This document shows, piece after piece, positions 47,074 through 60,550 of a DNA stretch of 64,000 nt (position 1 is the first letter of the stretch; each line of letters starts with the position of its first letter). Source of the DNA: Pegea sp. RAD2-039 (Eukaryota; Chordata; Thaliacea; Salpida; Salpidae); assembly GCA_034620365.1 (NCBI GenBank), contig JAQGEQ010000043.1, positions 62,001 through 126,000 of the forward strand. Reading direction: 5' to 3'. The notes below the pieces were generated by a model that was not told the origin of the DNA, did not search any database, and saw only the letters and a list, made by a program, of their open reading frames with translations. A program made the position numbers and the translations under genes.

Positions 47074-49129
47074 AGGAAAATCACCTTCTTTTATTTTAGT
47101 GTTTTTTATGAAAGACATCGAACCTGAGCATATGATTTGAGATTATTCTGTGCTTTAGTACATCATGTGATGAGATAATGATTATATTTATCTAATCAGA
47201 TTAAAAAAAACAAATTAGTTTTATTTTCTAATGAATGGTTAAAAATGAAAATCTGCTTTAGATCAGAAATTACCTTCTATATAGATTCAAAAGCTGGAAT
47301 ACAAGTTGTTTTTAGATTGAAAATTTAGAAGTCAACTAAATTACAAAGTGTTACGAAGTGATTAAATAAACAAATTGTTTCTTAACCCTCAAAATAAATG
47401 TGACGTCATAAGAGCCTTAAGTTTTGAATTTTGTAGACTTATTTTCTTAAAATTAGTCGAATCAGTTTCAATGATACATTAACTTTAAAATTGGATTACC
47501 AATAAACTATGTTGTACTTGATAAACATTTTAGATCAAAATTTATATAATAATTTACCCTTGCATTCCAAATAAGACCAAATGATAATCCATCGTGTGCT
47601 CTGTAAAAGTCGCAAGCAACTTAGCTTTTGATTTTTTATAAGGTACCAAAACATATCCTTATTTTTATACAAAGAAACTGTTTAGGCCTTTCAGAAGTTC
47701 TTCCAGTAATTAAAGACTTCTTTTATATTACAGAAAGTAAGTTATCGAGACAGCAAAGTTTTCAGCACCTTAAGCTAAATTACGGCAAAAGCTTATTTTT
47801 GTCCTACTCTATTCAAGGACTGGCCATAATTGCTGCAAATAAAAGATTATATCCTCATTTGTTACTAAAGTAAAAATAAATCTTCGATATCTTGGCATTA
47901 AGTCACAATAATAAAAGGCCTGCTTCGGCCAAAAACGTCCATGCTAGATGTGCCATCTATAATGATGATCTTAAAAATAAAATAAATAAAAATGTGGTGC
48001 TTGCATATTCAACCAGACGGACGTGTCCGAGCCAGCAAAGCCTTTACTTTCTTAGCATGCTGATATTGATATGAAGGTAGTGCTTTTCAAGACTTCCTCA
48101 TTTGAGATCTTATGCTGCCACCTTAAACGTAATATATGATAAAGACATCGAAAATGAAAGATGATTAGTTTATGTCGTTAGCCTTTGACAAATCCTAAGT
48201 GTTAGTGATGTACAATAGCGCACTGCAGACAAAAGCTCTATGTCTAAGCTTGAAGACACTTAATTGGTAGAAATGAACAAGAAGGCATCTGCAAGGGTTT
48301 GCACATACTGATAAAAGCTGCTTGTGCAGCATCTGAATATTTAAAACAAACTAAAAATCACACTTATTGCTTTTCATTTAATAAAATTATAGAAACAAAA
48401 TAGTCCCTTTAAGATAAGAAGATGAATCAAGCTTTCAGAATATTCCTGCAATCATGAGTATAACTACTTTGAGTTAAAAAAATAAAGTAGCCACAAACAG
48501 TTTTATAATATCTTTTATTTATTTCACTTTCTACTTCTGCCTTCAGTTTTGATTTTTATTAAATAAAATATTTAACATAAATTAGAGGGCCTCTTTGTTC
48601 GTAAAGTATTTTTAAAAGTAGACAGAGAAATTTGATAAATTTTCTGAACGCTTACAATATTGAAGGAGCTGGGATTTGTTGCAATGCTCAAGGTGCAGTA
48701 GCTTAATCTGTTGCTGATAGTAAACGATACATTCAGAAATGACCAAAACAGATTGAATGAAAACTGACTTGATTAAAAAAATGAAAATAAAAGAAAGATG
48801 ATTTCAAAAAACAAAAAAAACACGAAAAGAAAACATTTCTTAGATTTGTAAATACGAAAAACCTAAAATAGTTTAATAAAGAATACATTTTATAAAGTAA
48901 GATTGTGAAATAACTTCTGGGAAATAAACAATTAAACTCAGATGACTTTATATAAATACATTCGTATATTTAAACTCGGAGTAAATAAACGATTGTTAAA
49001 ATCTTATTCCTGTTGACTTCTGCAAAAGAAAAATAAGAAAAGACACACAACAAGAAAACCTAGAGAAATGACATGATATGGGAAATATTGCAAATTATTA
49101 AAACAAGATAAAAAGTATAAAAGGAGAAA
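47074..49129. other. intergenic region between EFCAB10 and PLA2G6
   Basis: No complete gene is supportable. One TGACGTCA lies at 47401-47408. A possible transposase remnant is annotated separately at about 47640-47873. The 3' UTR of PLA2G6 extends into the right end. Confidence 0.45.
47640..47873 (+). mobile_element. possible hAT transposase C-terminal remnant
   Basis: One open frame carries a run like the C-terminal dimerisation domain of hAT transposases: a hydrophobic helix ending in SRQQSFQHLKL, then LFLSYSIQGLAIIAANK. The spacing resembles the hAT pattern of an AERSFSxLK block followed by an RLxGLAxxS block. The canonical Glu-Arg is not present, and no other part of a transposase, zinc finger or terminal repeat is seen. 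This is a weak resemblance in an otherwise unexplained stretch. Confidence 0.25.
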
Positions 49130-51562
49130 TTATTTCGATAATAAATATATAATCTCTTTTATTGTTGACATGTTCTTCGCCACGTAGTTTTGTGTATTCC
49201 ACATCAAATCAACAAGCTTCTTATCATCAGTTTCATCTAAAGTTAAAGCTTCATCAAGAAATGGATTTAATCGAAAATAATAAGCATCCATTGATTCGCA
49301 CCTATCAATATTTCATTAGCCAAATTAGCTAAAAATTAGTTTGAAAGAAACTTACCATGCTCTTGCTCGTTCGATAACATGACCGTTGCTTTCAGTAATT
49401 ATGTCTACGATCATATTCTTCCATTCATTAGCTCCATAAAGCGATTTTGATTTTTCGATAATATTTCCACTCCAATTTAGATCGATGAATCTTTAAAACT
49501 CTTAGTTAACTCCACTATTATAATATTTGAAAAAAGATAGAACTTACTGGGTCTTACTTGTTGGAGATTGTCCAGTGCCGAGAGAAACTACCAGTCCAAG
49601 TTTATTAAATTGAGACAATGAAGTACTTGCTGAGCGATAGTAGTGATGTATTTCGGTCATTGCATCAAGTGTTGGATTGTTTGCAAATAATCCTCCATCA
49701 ACATAAGAGTCATAAGATTTAAAATAAGTAGGTGCAGCACTTGTGCATCTAGCAACTTTCCATAAGTGGTCACTTTCAGATGACAAGTTAGAGGCTAAAA
49801 GTCGTTTGTCATATTCACTTAAAGATTTTGATAATTGATATTGACTGCTAGCTGCAAACTTGTTTGGATCATCTACTGAATAATTTGTAAATAAATGTAA
49901 TTGAGGTGGTTTTCTATCTGCTAATGTAGTAGGGATTATCAATTTTGGTCCATCTTTTAAACTTTCCATAGTTGTATCTTCTCCAAAGGTTTCTTTTAGA
50001 AACTTTTCTAATGTTTCTACTTCATAAGGTCGAGAACCAACAAAAATTTCATCTTTCATATTTAAATATAGTCTCTGGCAATCTATGGCACTTTTACCTT
50101 GAGCAAGAGCAATTGCTAGTATACCACCAGTGCTTGTACCAGATATCCAATCAAACAAGTCTTTAATCTTTTTTCCAGTTTGCTTTTCAATCTCTATAAG
50201 AATTTGAGTAAGAACTAAGCCTCGTATACCTCCTCCATCTAAACAAAGTAGCTTCGGCCTCTTAAAAAAATTTTCTTGAGAAGATATCATGTTTAGAGGT
50301 TGATTTACAAAACCAAACTTCAACTTTGCTTCTTTTGTAATTTGCGAAGGAGCCAACATTTCTAAAATCTGATTCTTATCAGATTTATTACCTCTTAATG
50401 CAATTAAATAAGGAGTATCATTAAAATCATTTGTTAAGTTTTGATTGGCACCAAATAAGAGTAACATCTTAACAAGATCAACTTGGCATTCTCCAGCAGC
50501 AACATGCAAAGGAGTATTACCCATCCTTCCTTTAGCATTAACATCAACACTTTTATGGACCAACGCAATAGCAACATCTAAACGTCCTTTTTGAGACATA
50601 ATATGGATTGGGTGATCTCCCGTGTTACTTGGATGATTTAATGGGGTTCCATGTTCTACTAACAACTGAGCATGACTCTGTGTTTTACACCAATGTAATG
50701 GTAAGCCTCCATGTTTTTCACATGCAAGATAGACAGATCCTCGGTTTTCTTTTAGTATAAGATTTATTATACTTGTGTGCTTATACTTTAGTGCATAATG
50801 TAATGCATAAGCTACTTTACCTTTTGAAAGTATATCTGCATTAAACTCTATTAAAATTTTACATGCTTCTTCATTTCCAAGTTTACAAGCAATTTGTAAA
50901 GCAGACTCACCTTGAAAGTTTAATAAATTTATATAACTATTTAAGTTTTGTATCCTCTTACAAATTTCCTTTAACACATTCAATTGTTCATACTTTACAG
51001 CTGTATGAATAACAGTTTCTTTCAATTTATTGGTTAAATTCAAAGAAGCACCAGCTTTTATAAGCTCTAGAGCAATGTTTTCTTGGTTTATTCTTATAGC
51101 TAAATGTAATGGTGTTTCTTCAGACTCAAAATCTTTAGCATCTATCCAGGGTTTTAATTCTACTTTTGAATATAATCCACATAACTCAGACTTGACAGCA
51201 AGATGAACATAAGATAATGAAGTATGACTATTTCTGATTGTATTACAAATCTTAGCTAACACTGGTAAGATTTTAGCTTTATACTCTAAAAAAGTTTTTA
51301 TAAAAATCAACAATTTCTCTTTGTATTGATTGAATAAATATTTTGCATCCTGTTTCATAGACAATGGTAAGTGACACAGTTGAAAGGTATCACTTCTAAT
51401 TTGTAAAAAGATATTTAAATTATGACCAGTTTTATACAAACTTAATGGCCCTTCAGACATCAGTAGCTCTGACTTTACAAGATCTGGTGAAGCTTGCTTG
51501 ACTTTATATGGTTCTTCCAAAAGTCTAGGGACAAATTCTAAAACATTTTTTAACAAATTCAT
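49130..51562 (-). CDS. PLA2G6: calcium-independent phospholipase A2 (PLA2G6/PNPLA9 type), 773 aa
   Basis: Hydrolyses the sn-2 ester of membrane phospholipids without calcium; in animals it acts in membrane remodelling and mitochondrial lipid repair (family knowledge). Exons 51562-49548, 49490-49356 and 49301-49130 (TAA) total 773 residues, near the family's usual 750-810. An N-terminal region (1-140) is followed by about seven or eight ankyrin repeats (about 147-400). The patatin-like catalytic domain has a glycine-rich DGGGIRG loop (442-448), the nucleophile Ser477 in GTSTG, and the dyad Asp622 in VDGG. The C-terminus keeps the family block ERARAWCESM and an acidic LDETDDKKLV helix. The first exon alone encodes 671 residues, far longer than exons of vertebrate PLA2G6. 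The gene is divergent from the TTLL gene. Confidence 0.95.
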
Positions 51563-54429
51563 GCTACTTTACATATATCATGAAATTTATTTTTCTATAG
51601 ATTAATAATAAAACTGTAGATAAATATTATTAGTATATCTAAAATTTATCAGAAAAGTATTCAAAATAGTTAGAACTAAAAAAATGTTCAAAACAATTAA
51701 ATTTCAGTAAAAAAAACTAAAATACTTATAAATATATATAAAATTATTTCTTAAAACAAAATTTTCTTGGAATTTTTTATCAAAATACTTCTAATATATA
51801 TAACTACTCAAAAATAATTATCTGCAATATTAGAAACAACTTTCTAAAAAGCTTTTAAACAAATGCAGAAACAGTATTTAAATAATTCTACTAAATTAGT
51901 AAAAAACAGCAATAAATAATAAAATAATAATCAAAACACAAAACAAGACTCAATATAACCAGAAACCTAATAAAATTATGATTTAAATCAATTTTTGTTT
52001 AGATATTTGATTCATTATTTTATTTAATTTGATACAAATATATGTAATGAATAATTACAGTGTATATCACGCAAATATAGTATGGAAATTTAATTACTTA
52101 AAATCCTATAATTATTCAATTAATTATAACAAATTATAATGAAATCTTTTAATATTTTTAGATTAAATTTTACTTTTTGATAATAAAATTTACAAAAAAA
52201 GCTTAATAATTTTTATCATTTGTTAAATAAAGACATCACAAAAAATCATAAACAAAAAGTTCAAACATCTCATATTTAAAATCTTACTTTATTTATTAGA
52301 TGTTCTATGCACATTAGTTACTAGATGACAAAAGTTAAACCAAATTTGAATCACTCAACAAATTTCAAAACTTAGAATATTATGTCTATATTATAATGTA
52401 ATAGTTAATAGGTAAGCAAATGAATTTTTATTATAATTTTGGCGTTTTTATACATTGTCTTGTAATTTTTTGGGCATGCTTATCAATGTAAAATATAATT
52501 TTTTTAAAAACCTCTTAAAAAAAACAAACAAAAAAAAAGATGAACGTTTTTATAGCTTGCTTTAAATTTAATTTTTTCCTGATTAACAAATACTTCAAGT
52601 GCCAATTGCACTATTCAGAAGTTGTACTTGCTTCTAATGCAATACTAATTAGACCTGTCAATGTTACTGTTTGTTTACTTTGAAATCTGAAAAAACGATA
52701 GCATTTAACCTAAAAAGGCCTTAGCTTTCAATCATATGTATCTTTATACTGTAACCCATCACTTTTATCTAAATAATATGAATGATATTGGTTTGAGTCT
52801 GACTTATAGTACAGAATTTGTCAAAAATTCAATTAAGTTAGTTAAGCGCTGGTTATCAAAACGTTAGTCAATAACACTAATAGAAATATATTTTCTTTTC
52901 TGACAGAAAAATTTACACCGAATTTGAAACTTTGCTCAATAAATTTGTGCAACGTCTATTCTTATAACAGCTTTTTCTAAGTGTGTTACCCTTTCTTGTA
53001 AATTAGATGAATCTTTGTAGATATAATAAGCTAAAATGATTATCACTTAAATTGTTTATTTATGATAACAGCACGTTCCAACCCCAACTAATTAGTATTG
53101 TAAATTATGTCTTTGGATTTTGGTTGTTTCAAGAGAAGCAAAAGCTGATGGAGTGACTCAGGTAAAAAACCCAGAGTAGAGAAAAAACTTTGTGACAATA
53201 AAATTTATATCTAAAACAAGGAAAGCACGAGAAAAGCCAACAATTTACAATTCAAACATTCCAATACGTCTTCAGAGGCCTTTTATTAAAAATTAAACCG
53301 CTCAAAAACTTTAATAAGCCTCAGTAGAGTTACAGCTTAGAATTACTATCTAATTTAATATAAAATGAAAAGTATACTTGAAATCTAAGATACATGTGTA
53401 ATAATTTTCAAGATACTCAATAAACTTAAAACTATTTTCTATAAATACAAGTAAATACAAAAAATAATTGAGTTTTGAAAATTGCATAACTTTTCAGTTT
53501 ACTTTGACAAACTAACCTATGATATTATACCTACTATGTTTTAGTCTATTATTATTATTGACCTTTATTATGTAAGTATTAAACTATTATTGATAGACTG
53601 ACTTTTCAACAATCACTAAACTTTTTGATTATATAAATTTGTTTATACAAGAACTAGTTTTTATGCTGCGATTTAAAGCAGCTGGACATTTTCAAATAAT
53701 TTTTATTCACTTAAATACTTTAAATAAAACTTTAAAAACACTTCTAATTAGCCTGATTAAGTTTCACGGGTAGTTCTTTTTTCAGTTTTAATTTTTGATT
53801 TTTTCTACGAATTTGGGTATTTGTAGCACAATCGTTCGGGCACTTATTGATCACTTTCGAAACTTGGTGGTTTTATAAATGAAAAAAAATAATCACAAAA
53901 ACAAATATTCCAGTTCAATACTTTGCTTGACTTTATAGAGGGTGTTTAAATAATTGTTAAATAATATGCCGTGGCAGACAAAAATACAGTTTTTTGAATC
54001 TTAATGACTAAGTTTGTTTTTATAAGTTTTAATTAATGTTTTCTACAAATAAAATTGATGAGCCAGTTTGTTAGCATAACTTTTTAATTAGCTTAAAATG
54101 TGAAACTAAGTCAAGACAATTACTTAACGAGTACCTTAGATAATTGTATTTAGCATAAAACTAATTTAAAAGCTTTAAAAGATTTTAACACATTTTGAAT
54201 TTTAAACAGCCTTAGATTGCTATATTGTTATTTGAAGCAGCTTATAAAAAGGCATATATCAATTTTGATCATATTACGTATCTAACTTTTGATAGTGACG
54301 TAATAACAATCAGTATAAATGAAAAGAATGATAAAATCATTTTTCATAAAAGTATAGTTTCTACCAACAAACGACTAATTAACATAAAATAATAAATTAA
54401 GCGAAGTTTCAGGATTTTTTGCTGTTGAA
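51563..54429. other. divergent intergenic region between PLA2G6 and TTLL genes
   Basis: About 2.9 kb, AT-rich, separating two genes transcribed away from each other. No exon or RNA gene is supportable. A CRE-like GTGACGTAAT is near 54295. Confidence 0.45.
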
Positions 54430-57400
54430 ATGCCTAAACGCAAAGAAAAAAAGCATAGGGTGAGAATGAATTAATCTTTTGTTCAGTTTTCCTACTCAAG
54501 CTGATAACAGTAAATAGATGACGTAGTAAAGCGTCCTTAGATACCGCTAGGTGCTGCTAGGCTTAATAGATGTTTCTACAGCTACAAGTGTAGTAGCTTA
54601 TTTTTAGCTTATTTTATTTACTAGAAGCTTATTATGTAAATAATCTACATATTTTTTCGCTTGATAAAATCTGAGTTTAAGGAAAAGGTTAAAATAATGA
54701 AACTCTGAAAAAGCAATAAAAGCTTGAATATTTATTTTTGTTTGGTGTGTTATATGAAACGTTAGCTTAATAAACTTTCGACGAACTAAAAGATAAAATT
54801 GCTTCTACCACAGCATTTGCTTACCAACTTAGAACTTATTTGTTATGTGCGTTTGCATTGACTACAGTAAGAACAGTGAGAAAGTTTGAACTTACAAATT
54901 TTTAAATTAAATTTCTAGCCTAAATCACTGTCTGCATTGTCTTCTAAACACAAATCAAAGTTAAGCTTTCTACCTCATCAGCGAGAAGATGCGCAGAATC
55001 AGATAGTAAAACATAAATCAGCTAATTGTATCTCCCGCCATCAGAAAGATATTGACAAAAAAAAGTTGTCGGTAAGAGTTGTTGTTTGATACAGGGCAGT
55101 AAAAACTAGATCAAATAGTTGTAACATTTGTAGAAATGAATACTACTAAAAGTGAATAAATTTAAGTTCAATTGTATTTATTCCTTTTATACTATTTTTT
55201 TTCAAGTAGATGATTGGATTCTGTAGTTTGTTTTTAATTGAAAATATTGAAAACATTTAGTTGTTTTGATAATCTTTTGATATTTAGCACCAAGAAAATA
55301 TGATTTTATCTCAATCTAACTCCATAATTCCTTCTGAAACTTACCAAGTAATAGGGCTTTATACTTTCTCTACAGTTTATTGTTTTAAACCATCATGCTA
55401 TCAATAAAAATTTAACAAATCACATATTTAAGGATTTCATCTCTATGAAAGTTTGAACAATGTTATATTTATCCTAATATTTCAATATTTTTTTTCTAGG
55501 ATTGCCAATCAAATACTAACGAAGTAAAACCAAAAAGTCGATCTTACTCAAGTAAGTAGAACGTGTTTTACAAACAAGTTTGCAAAAAAATAATACCTTC
55601 AAAAGCATAAATAAATTTTTCAGTTTGTAATAATTTCAGTTGAGTTTTGAATAATGGCTAGAGGCCATTTATTAATGAGCTGGTTTCCCTTGTAGACAAG
55701 GTTAGTTGACCAAATACTACAAAGCAATACGCTATCAATCATAAATATTAGCAAGTGTCATACAAAATCTCATGTTTTTCTCAGCTGGCCTATTGCTATT
55801 CTTTTGTGACGTCATTATATTGTAAAGTTTTATATTCTCGCTTAGCATCAATAATGATTTGAGTTTTTATTTGATTATCAATAAAAGTTATATTTTGTAA
55901 ACAGACAATAGTGGAAGAAAAGGTTATGACAAGAAGGTCAGTAACCAACAGAGGTTATCTCGTCAAGCTTTGAGTCGTGTTTCTGGTACAATTCCCGCGA
56001 TAGGCACAAGAGCAAATACATCATATGCCACAACGAATCCGTCTTCATTAAATCGAGCATCGAGGTTATCTCGCAAGAGAATTCATTCCAACACAGATAG
56101 ATTTCAACGGGCTAAGTCTATAGCTGAAAAAGCAATTCAGGTGAAAGCTGAGTTGGAGAAGGTGGTTTTTGTTGACACTCAAGCTTGTGTCATAGTTTCG
56201 AAAAATATTTTGTATCTGTGGACGATACCCACTGATCCGAAGGAGTTTAAGGCAACGAGGGTGGGTCGAAAAAGAATTTAAGGCGCTTCAGAAAAAGGCT
56301 TTAAAAGATTCTGATTACGACGATGATGATGAAGATTTGACAGAAGGTCAACTTTTATTTGAAATTAGTTAATAATTAATTAGTTTGAACTTCAAATCTG
56401 TAGTTGATAAATAGAAAGTTTTCGTCAAATGAAATGATAAAGAACAAATTAAGAAAATTGATTTATTAATTTCAAACAACTAGATATAAGCAGCCTAAAA
56501 GATTATTCATCGGAATCTGATGAAGAAATTGATGAAAACTATTATGGATTAATGGTAAGTAGTCACGTGCTCATTAAATCATAATTTGAATCAAAAACCG
56601 ATTAGGCCCGATTAGTACGAAACGAAACAGCTATGTTTCAATGGACAATAAAAACAGCTTCAATAGATTGGAAGTGTTTATCTAAAGATCAAATTGTTAA
56701 TCACTACTCAAGAGCTAATTTTACTACAAAAGTCAGATTTTTTTCATTTATTTTCACAAACAATTGAAGTACGATTTGCTTTGAAGGTTGGATTATGTTT
56801 AAATTTACGTTCCTTAGGATGTTTTGCAGACCAATCAGCTGATCATTTTTTTCCAAGATGCTACCGTCTATGTAATGAAGAAGAAAAAGAGGAATTTGTT
56901 GGTAAAATCATTGAACTAAATCTTCTTTTATAACTTTAATTTATAACAAAATCTCTCTTTACTTATAAATCATTATTTACACTATTTAATTAAGGTTTGT
57001 CATTTAATGAATATCTAAACCCATATTTGGCGTAAAATTTAACTCTGCTAATTACTGAATGCTGAAGAAAAAAGAAATTTTAAGTTGATCGCATTAAAGA
57101 AGGTTTTAACTAACGAGTGTATAATTAAAGTGAACTGATTAATATGAGTCTAAGCAAAGTATAGGATGAAAATTTAATTAGTAAAACTTTAATTTTGGGT
57201 TGATGCTATCCATTTTTAGATGACTATCGCATGGTTGCAGCTACAAGTATTTTGAGAATATTAGTTGAGAGAAAAGTTTTATTACCGGTTGATGATGTTT
57301 CGAACAACACTTCTGATGAAATTGATCGAGCGCCTTCTAGCGGTTTGTTTATTTAATTTAATTCAAATAAACTGAACATTGTTACTTATATACATGCAGG

Positions 57401-60400
57401 CAAATCTAATTTTATTCCTGTCGATACACTGCTTTCTGCTTTGTCAATTTGTGAAACTTACGTTTGTAAACGAAAACATGAAGATATAGATCTGATTATG
57501 CCTGAAATTTTAGAGAGTAATTATTCCAAGGTGCTTGCTCATCACAACAAGCTAGTTCAGTAAGTTTGACTTAATTGTTTATTTGGTCAATCTATTTCAA
57601 TTTTCTACCTAAAAGTGAAGGAGCTTGTATCGCTGATGTCAATGATGAACAAATTAAAAGAATTCAGAAAGTTCTCGAAAAAATTAAACTGCTTCACCCA
57701 CAATACACTATTGATGGGATTAAAAACACTTGGATCATAAAACCTGGAGCAAAGTCACGTGGAAGAGGTTAAAGGTTTCTTGATTAGATTAGCATAAAAA
57801 TGATTTAAAAATATTGTTTATTTTTGTAGGAATAGTGGTCATGAACAATCTTGAAGAAATTATGAAGCTTGTTGTAGGAGACTTAACTTTAAAGAAAGAA
57901 AGCAGATGGGTTGTTCAGAAATATATTGAAAGGCCATTACTCATCCACAAAACCAAATTTGACATACGACAGTGGTTTCTGGTTACTGATTGGAATCCTT
58001 TGACTATTTGGTTTTATAAAGAATGCTATCTACGTTTATCTTCAAAGCCGTTTAATCTTAGCCGACTTGAACCGTAAGAATCTTTCTCTCGTTCATAAAA
58101 TATCTACTTAAACGATAATTAAAGCCTTTACCTGATGAAGTATCATAATATTTGAAATATTTAATTTTAGTTCAGTCCATTTGTGCAATTACTCCATTCA
58201 AAAGAATTATGAAAATGACGCTGAGCGGGACCCTATGCTACCACAAGAAAATATGCTTTCTGATAAAAAGTTTATCGAGCACTTAAAGTTAGTCAAAATG
58301 TTTTGACACCTTCGCGTCATATTGATTCCATTTATTTATAATCCTAAACATTAATAACGATTTGAAGATCTTTTTACGCTGCAAAATTGTTGTTTTAAAA
58401 CCTGTCGAGTCTAATTATTTATCTAATTTTTATGTCATCATTTTAATGAGTCTTCAATTTTGCTAACAAACTTATTTGAATCGAATTCAAAAAGTTAAAC
58501 AAATTTGTCATGATGATGTTGTGACAAATCACTTTAGAACGAGATAATTACGAAACTATTGGCTAATTACGTTAATCTAATTTAAACTACTAGAAGTTAT
58601 TATTGGAACGCGATCTTTAAAGTTGATAATTTCGTCAAAATATAATTTACTAGATATAATTTTAGAGCTACAAGAAATGTTAAGTAATGATATGTAGATA
58701 GCAAACAATTGATTTGTGAGTAAAACAAGCTAGCACCTTTTATTTTAGTGAGCAAGGTTACAAGAATGTTTGGAATGATAAAATCGTTTCAAGAATGAAG
58801 GAAGCCGTTATTTGTGTCTGTCAAACAGCTCAAGATACTGTAGAATACAGGTCCTTATTCAATTGTATTTATCTTTTACAGACTTAATCTTAAATTTTGT
58901 TTTTAAAAACTTTTCAGAAAAAATTCATTCGAATTATACGGTGCAGACTTTATTCTAGATGAAGATTTAAATGCGTGGTTAATTGAAGTGAACTCTAGCC
59001 CAGCTATGTCTAGATCCACAGCTGTCACAAGGCGTATTTGCAAAATGGTGCAAGAAGATGTTATTAAAGGTCTGAGGTCTTTGCTTATACAAAAAATGAT
59101 TTAATATAAAATAAAATAATAAATTTAAAATAAACTTAATGTTTATATATTAATTTGAATAATAAAAAAACTAAATTTTATAACTGATAGTTTGGTGCAC
59201 CATTGTAACAGGAAAATTAACTTTTATTTGCAGTTGTATTAGATCGACGGAAAGATAAAAACTGTGATACAGGACTGTTTGAAGTGATATACAAGCAAAC
59301 ATCAGTTGAGGTACCTCTATATGTGGGAAGAAACCTCAGTGTATGTTGATCATTTAATCGCTGTAGCAAACATTCTAAAAATAGCTTCCTAGGTGGAAGG
59401 AAAGTTAATTCAGAAACCAATAAAAAAGCGAACAATCAATATCCAATCAGCTGTTGATCCTGCTTCAAAGATCAAACCTAGACCGCCATCAATCATAAGA
59501 TCTCCGAGTTTGAAAAAAATTTCCCACACAAATGCTAAAGCATCTGATGAAGTCAATTTAGTGAAAGAGGAACCCTCAAATAACAAATATACCGGCAATG
59601 AGAAGAAAGCAGCTCCAGCAAGTATTGCTACAACTTTTGTGTCAAGCTTTAACGACAAACAGCAAGGATCAAAAAGTCAAATATCTTACAACCAACAGCA
59701 GCAGTCAGCCACTCGCCTTGCCACAAACTTCAGTAGAAAACAAAAATCAAAAAACTTGAATATTTCTCTAGACATACTTGTTGACATTCATAAAACTACA
59801 TCAGAAATTCAAAACAGTTTTTCTCGGTTTCAACAAGCTTCAACAACTAAACAAAACGTTAGTTTAGATGAGATCATTACTACTACAAATCGATTTTCGT
59901 CCAAAAAGAATCAACCTGTGACCCCCAAATTGCTTCCAGCTTCAGTAGTAGCAGGCGGTGATGTAAGTTCAAGCGAGATAACCGTTTCGCGTTTGAAGCC
60001 ACCAAACTGCAAAGTTCTTACTCCTCAAACAATTGGATTAAGTTTGCCTTTTGAGAAATTTTTTGCCAAACAAAACCCAAATATTTGCTTTCATGAAAAT
60101 AAGATGTTAATGCGACAAGAAAAGCACAAAGTTAGAAGAAGACAGGTGCATGGATCTTTTGGAAGATACTCAACAAATCCAGCAGAAAATTCCGTTTTCA
60201 CTTCTGTTAGACATGCTTCAATGTCCGTTAGTACATTTGCTAGCTTAAAAACTGATTTTATTCATAAACAGTTTAATGATCAAGCAGAAAACAAACTTAG
60301 TAACGAGATCACATGCGGGCACGCTTTCAATTATAGATTGAAAGCACTTGGTCAACCAGCAGAGTTGAAAAATCCGATAGATTTACGACAGAATAGTCAC

Positions 60401-60550
60401 AACTACATGAAAACAAGTAGTATGAAAACGAAAGAAGTAGTATTAAGAGCTCCTATACTTAGAGAAGTTGTTCAAATTGATAAAAAACTTCCTTCAATGA
60501 AAATGTTTTCACAAAGAAATCAAACTTTTTGTCGTTTGGCTAACCTGTAA
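54430..60550 (+). CDS. TTLL3: tubulin tyrosine ligase-like glycylase, TTLL3/8 type, 1082 aa
   Basis: An ATP-grasp ligase that initiates glycine side chains on tubulin of axonemes in animals (TTLL3/TTLL8 family knowledge). Exons: 54430-54459, 54919-55071, 55500-55551, 55905-56140, 56196-56346, 56484-56554, 56606-56731, 56787-56901, 57220-57342, 57400-57559, 57616-57767, 57830-58073, 58171-58287, 58749-58850, 58918-59069, 59234-59340, 59393-60550; 3249 nt in frame. Typical blocks are [33 protein letters not shown] then [27 protein letters not shown] (nucleotide binding, about 445-460), [13 protein letters not shown] and the metal/ATP end [11 protein letters not shown] (about 632-642). Two introns are only 55 bp. 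The last exon is a 386-residue polar Ser/Gln/Lys-rich tail. AATAAA at 60813-60818. TTLL3 versus TTLL8 cannot be settled, and it may be their single pre-duplication form. Confidence 0.93.

Noticed and set aside
56141..56280. Continuous open frame through 55970-56281 as the real TTLL exon
   Set aside because: The family motif [18 protein letters not shown] is in another frame and is reached only by splicing out 56141-56195; the open frame is read-through of a short intron.
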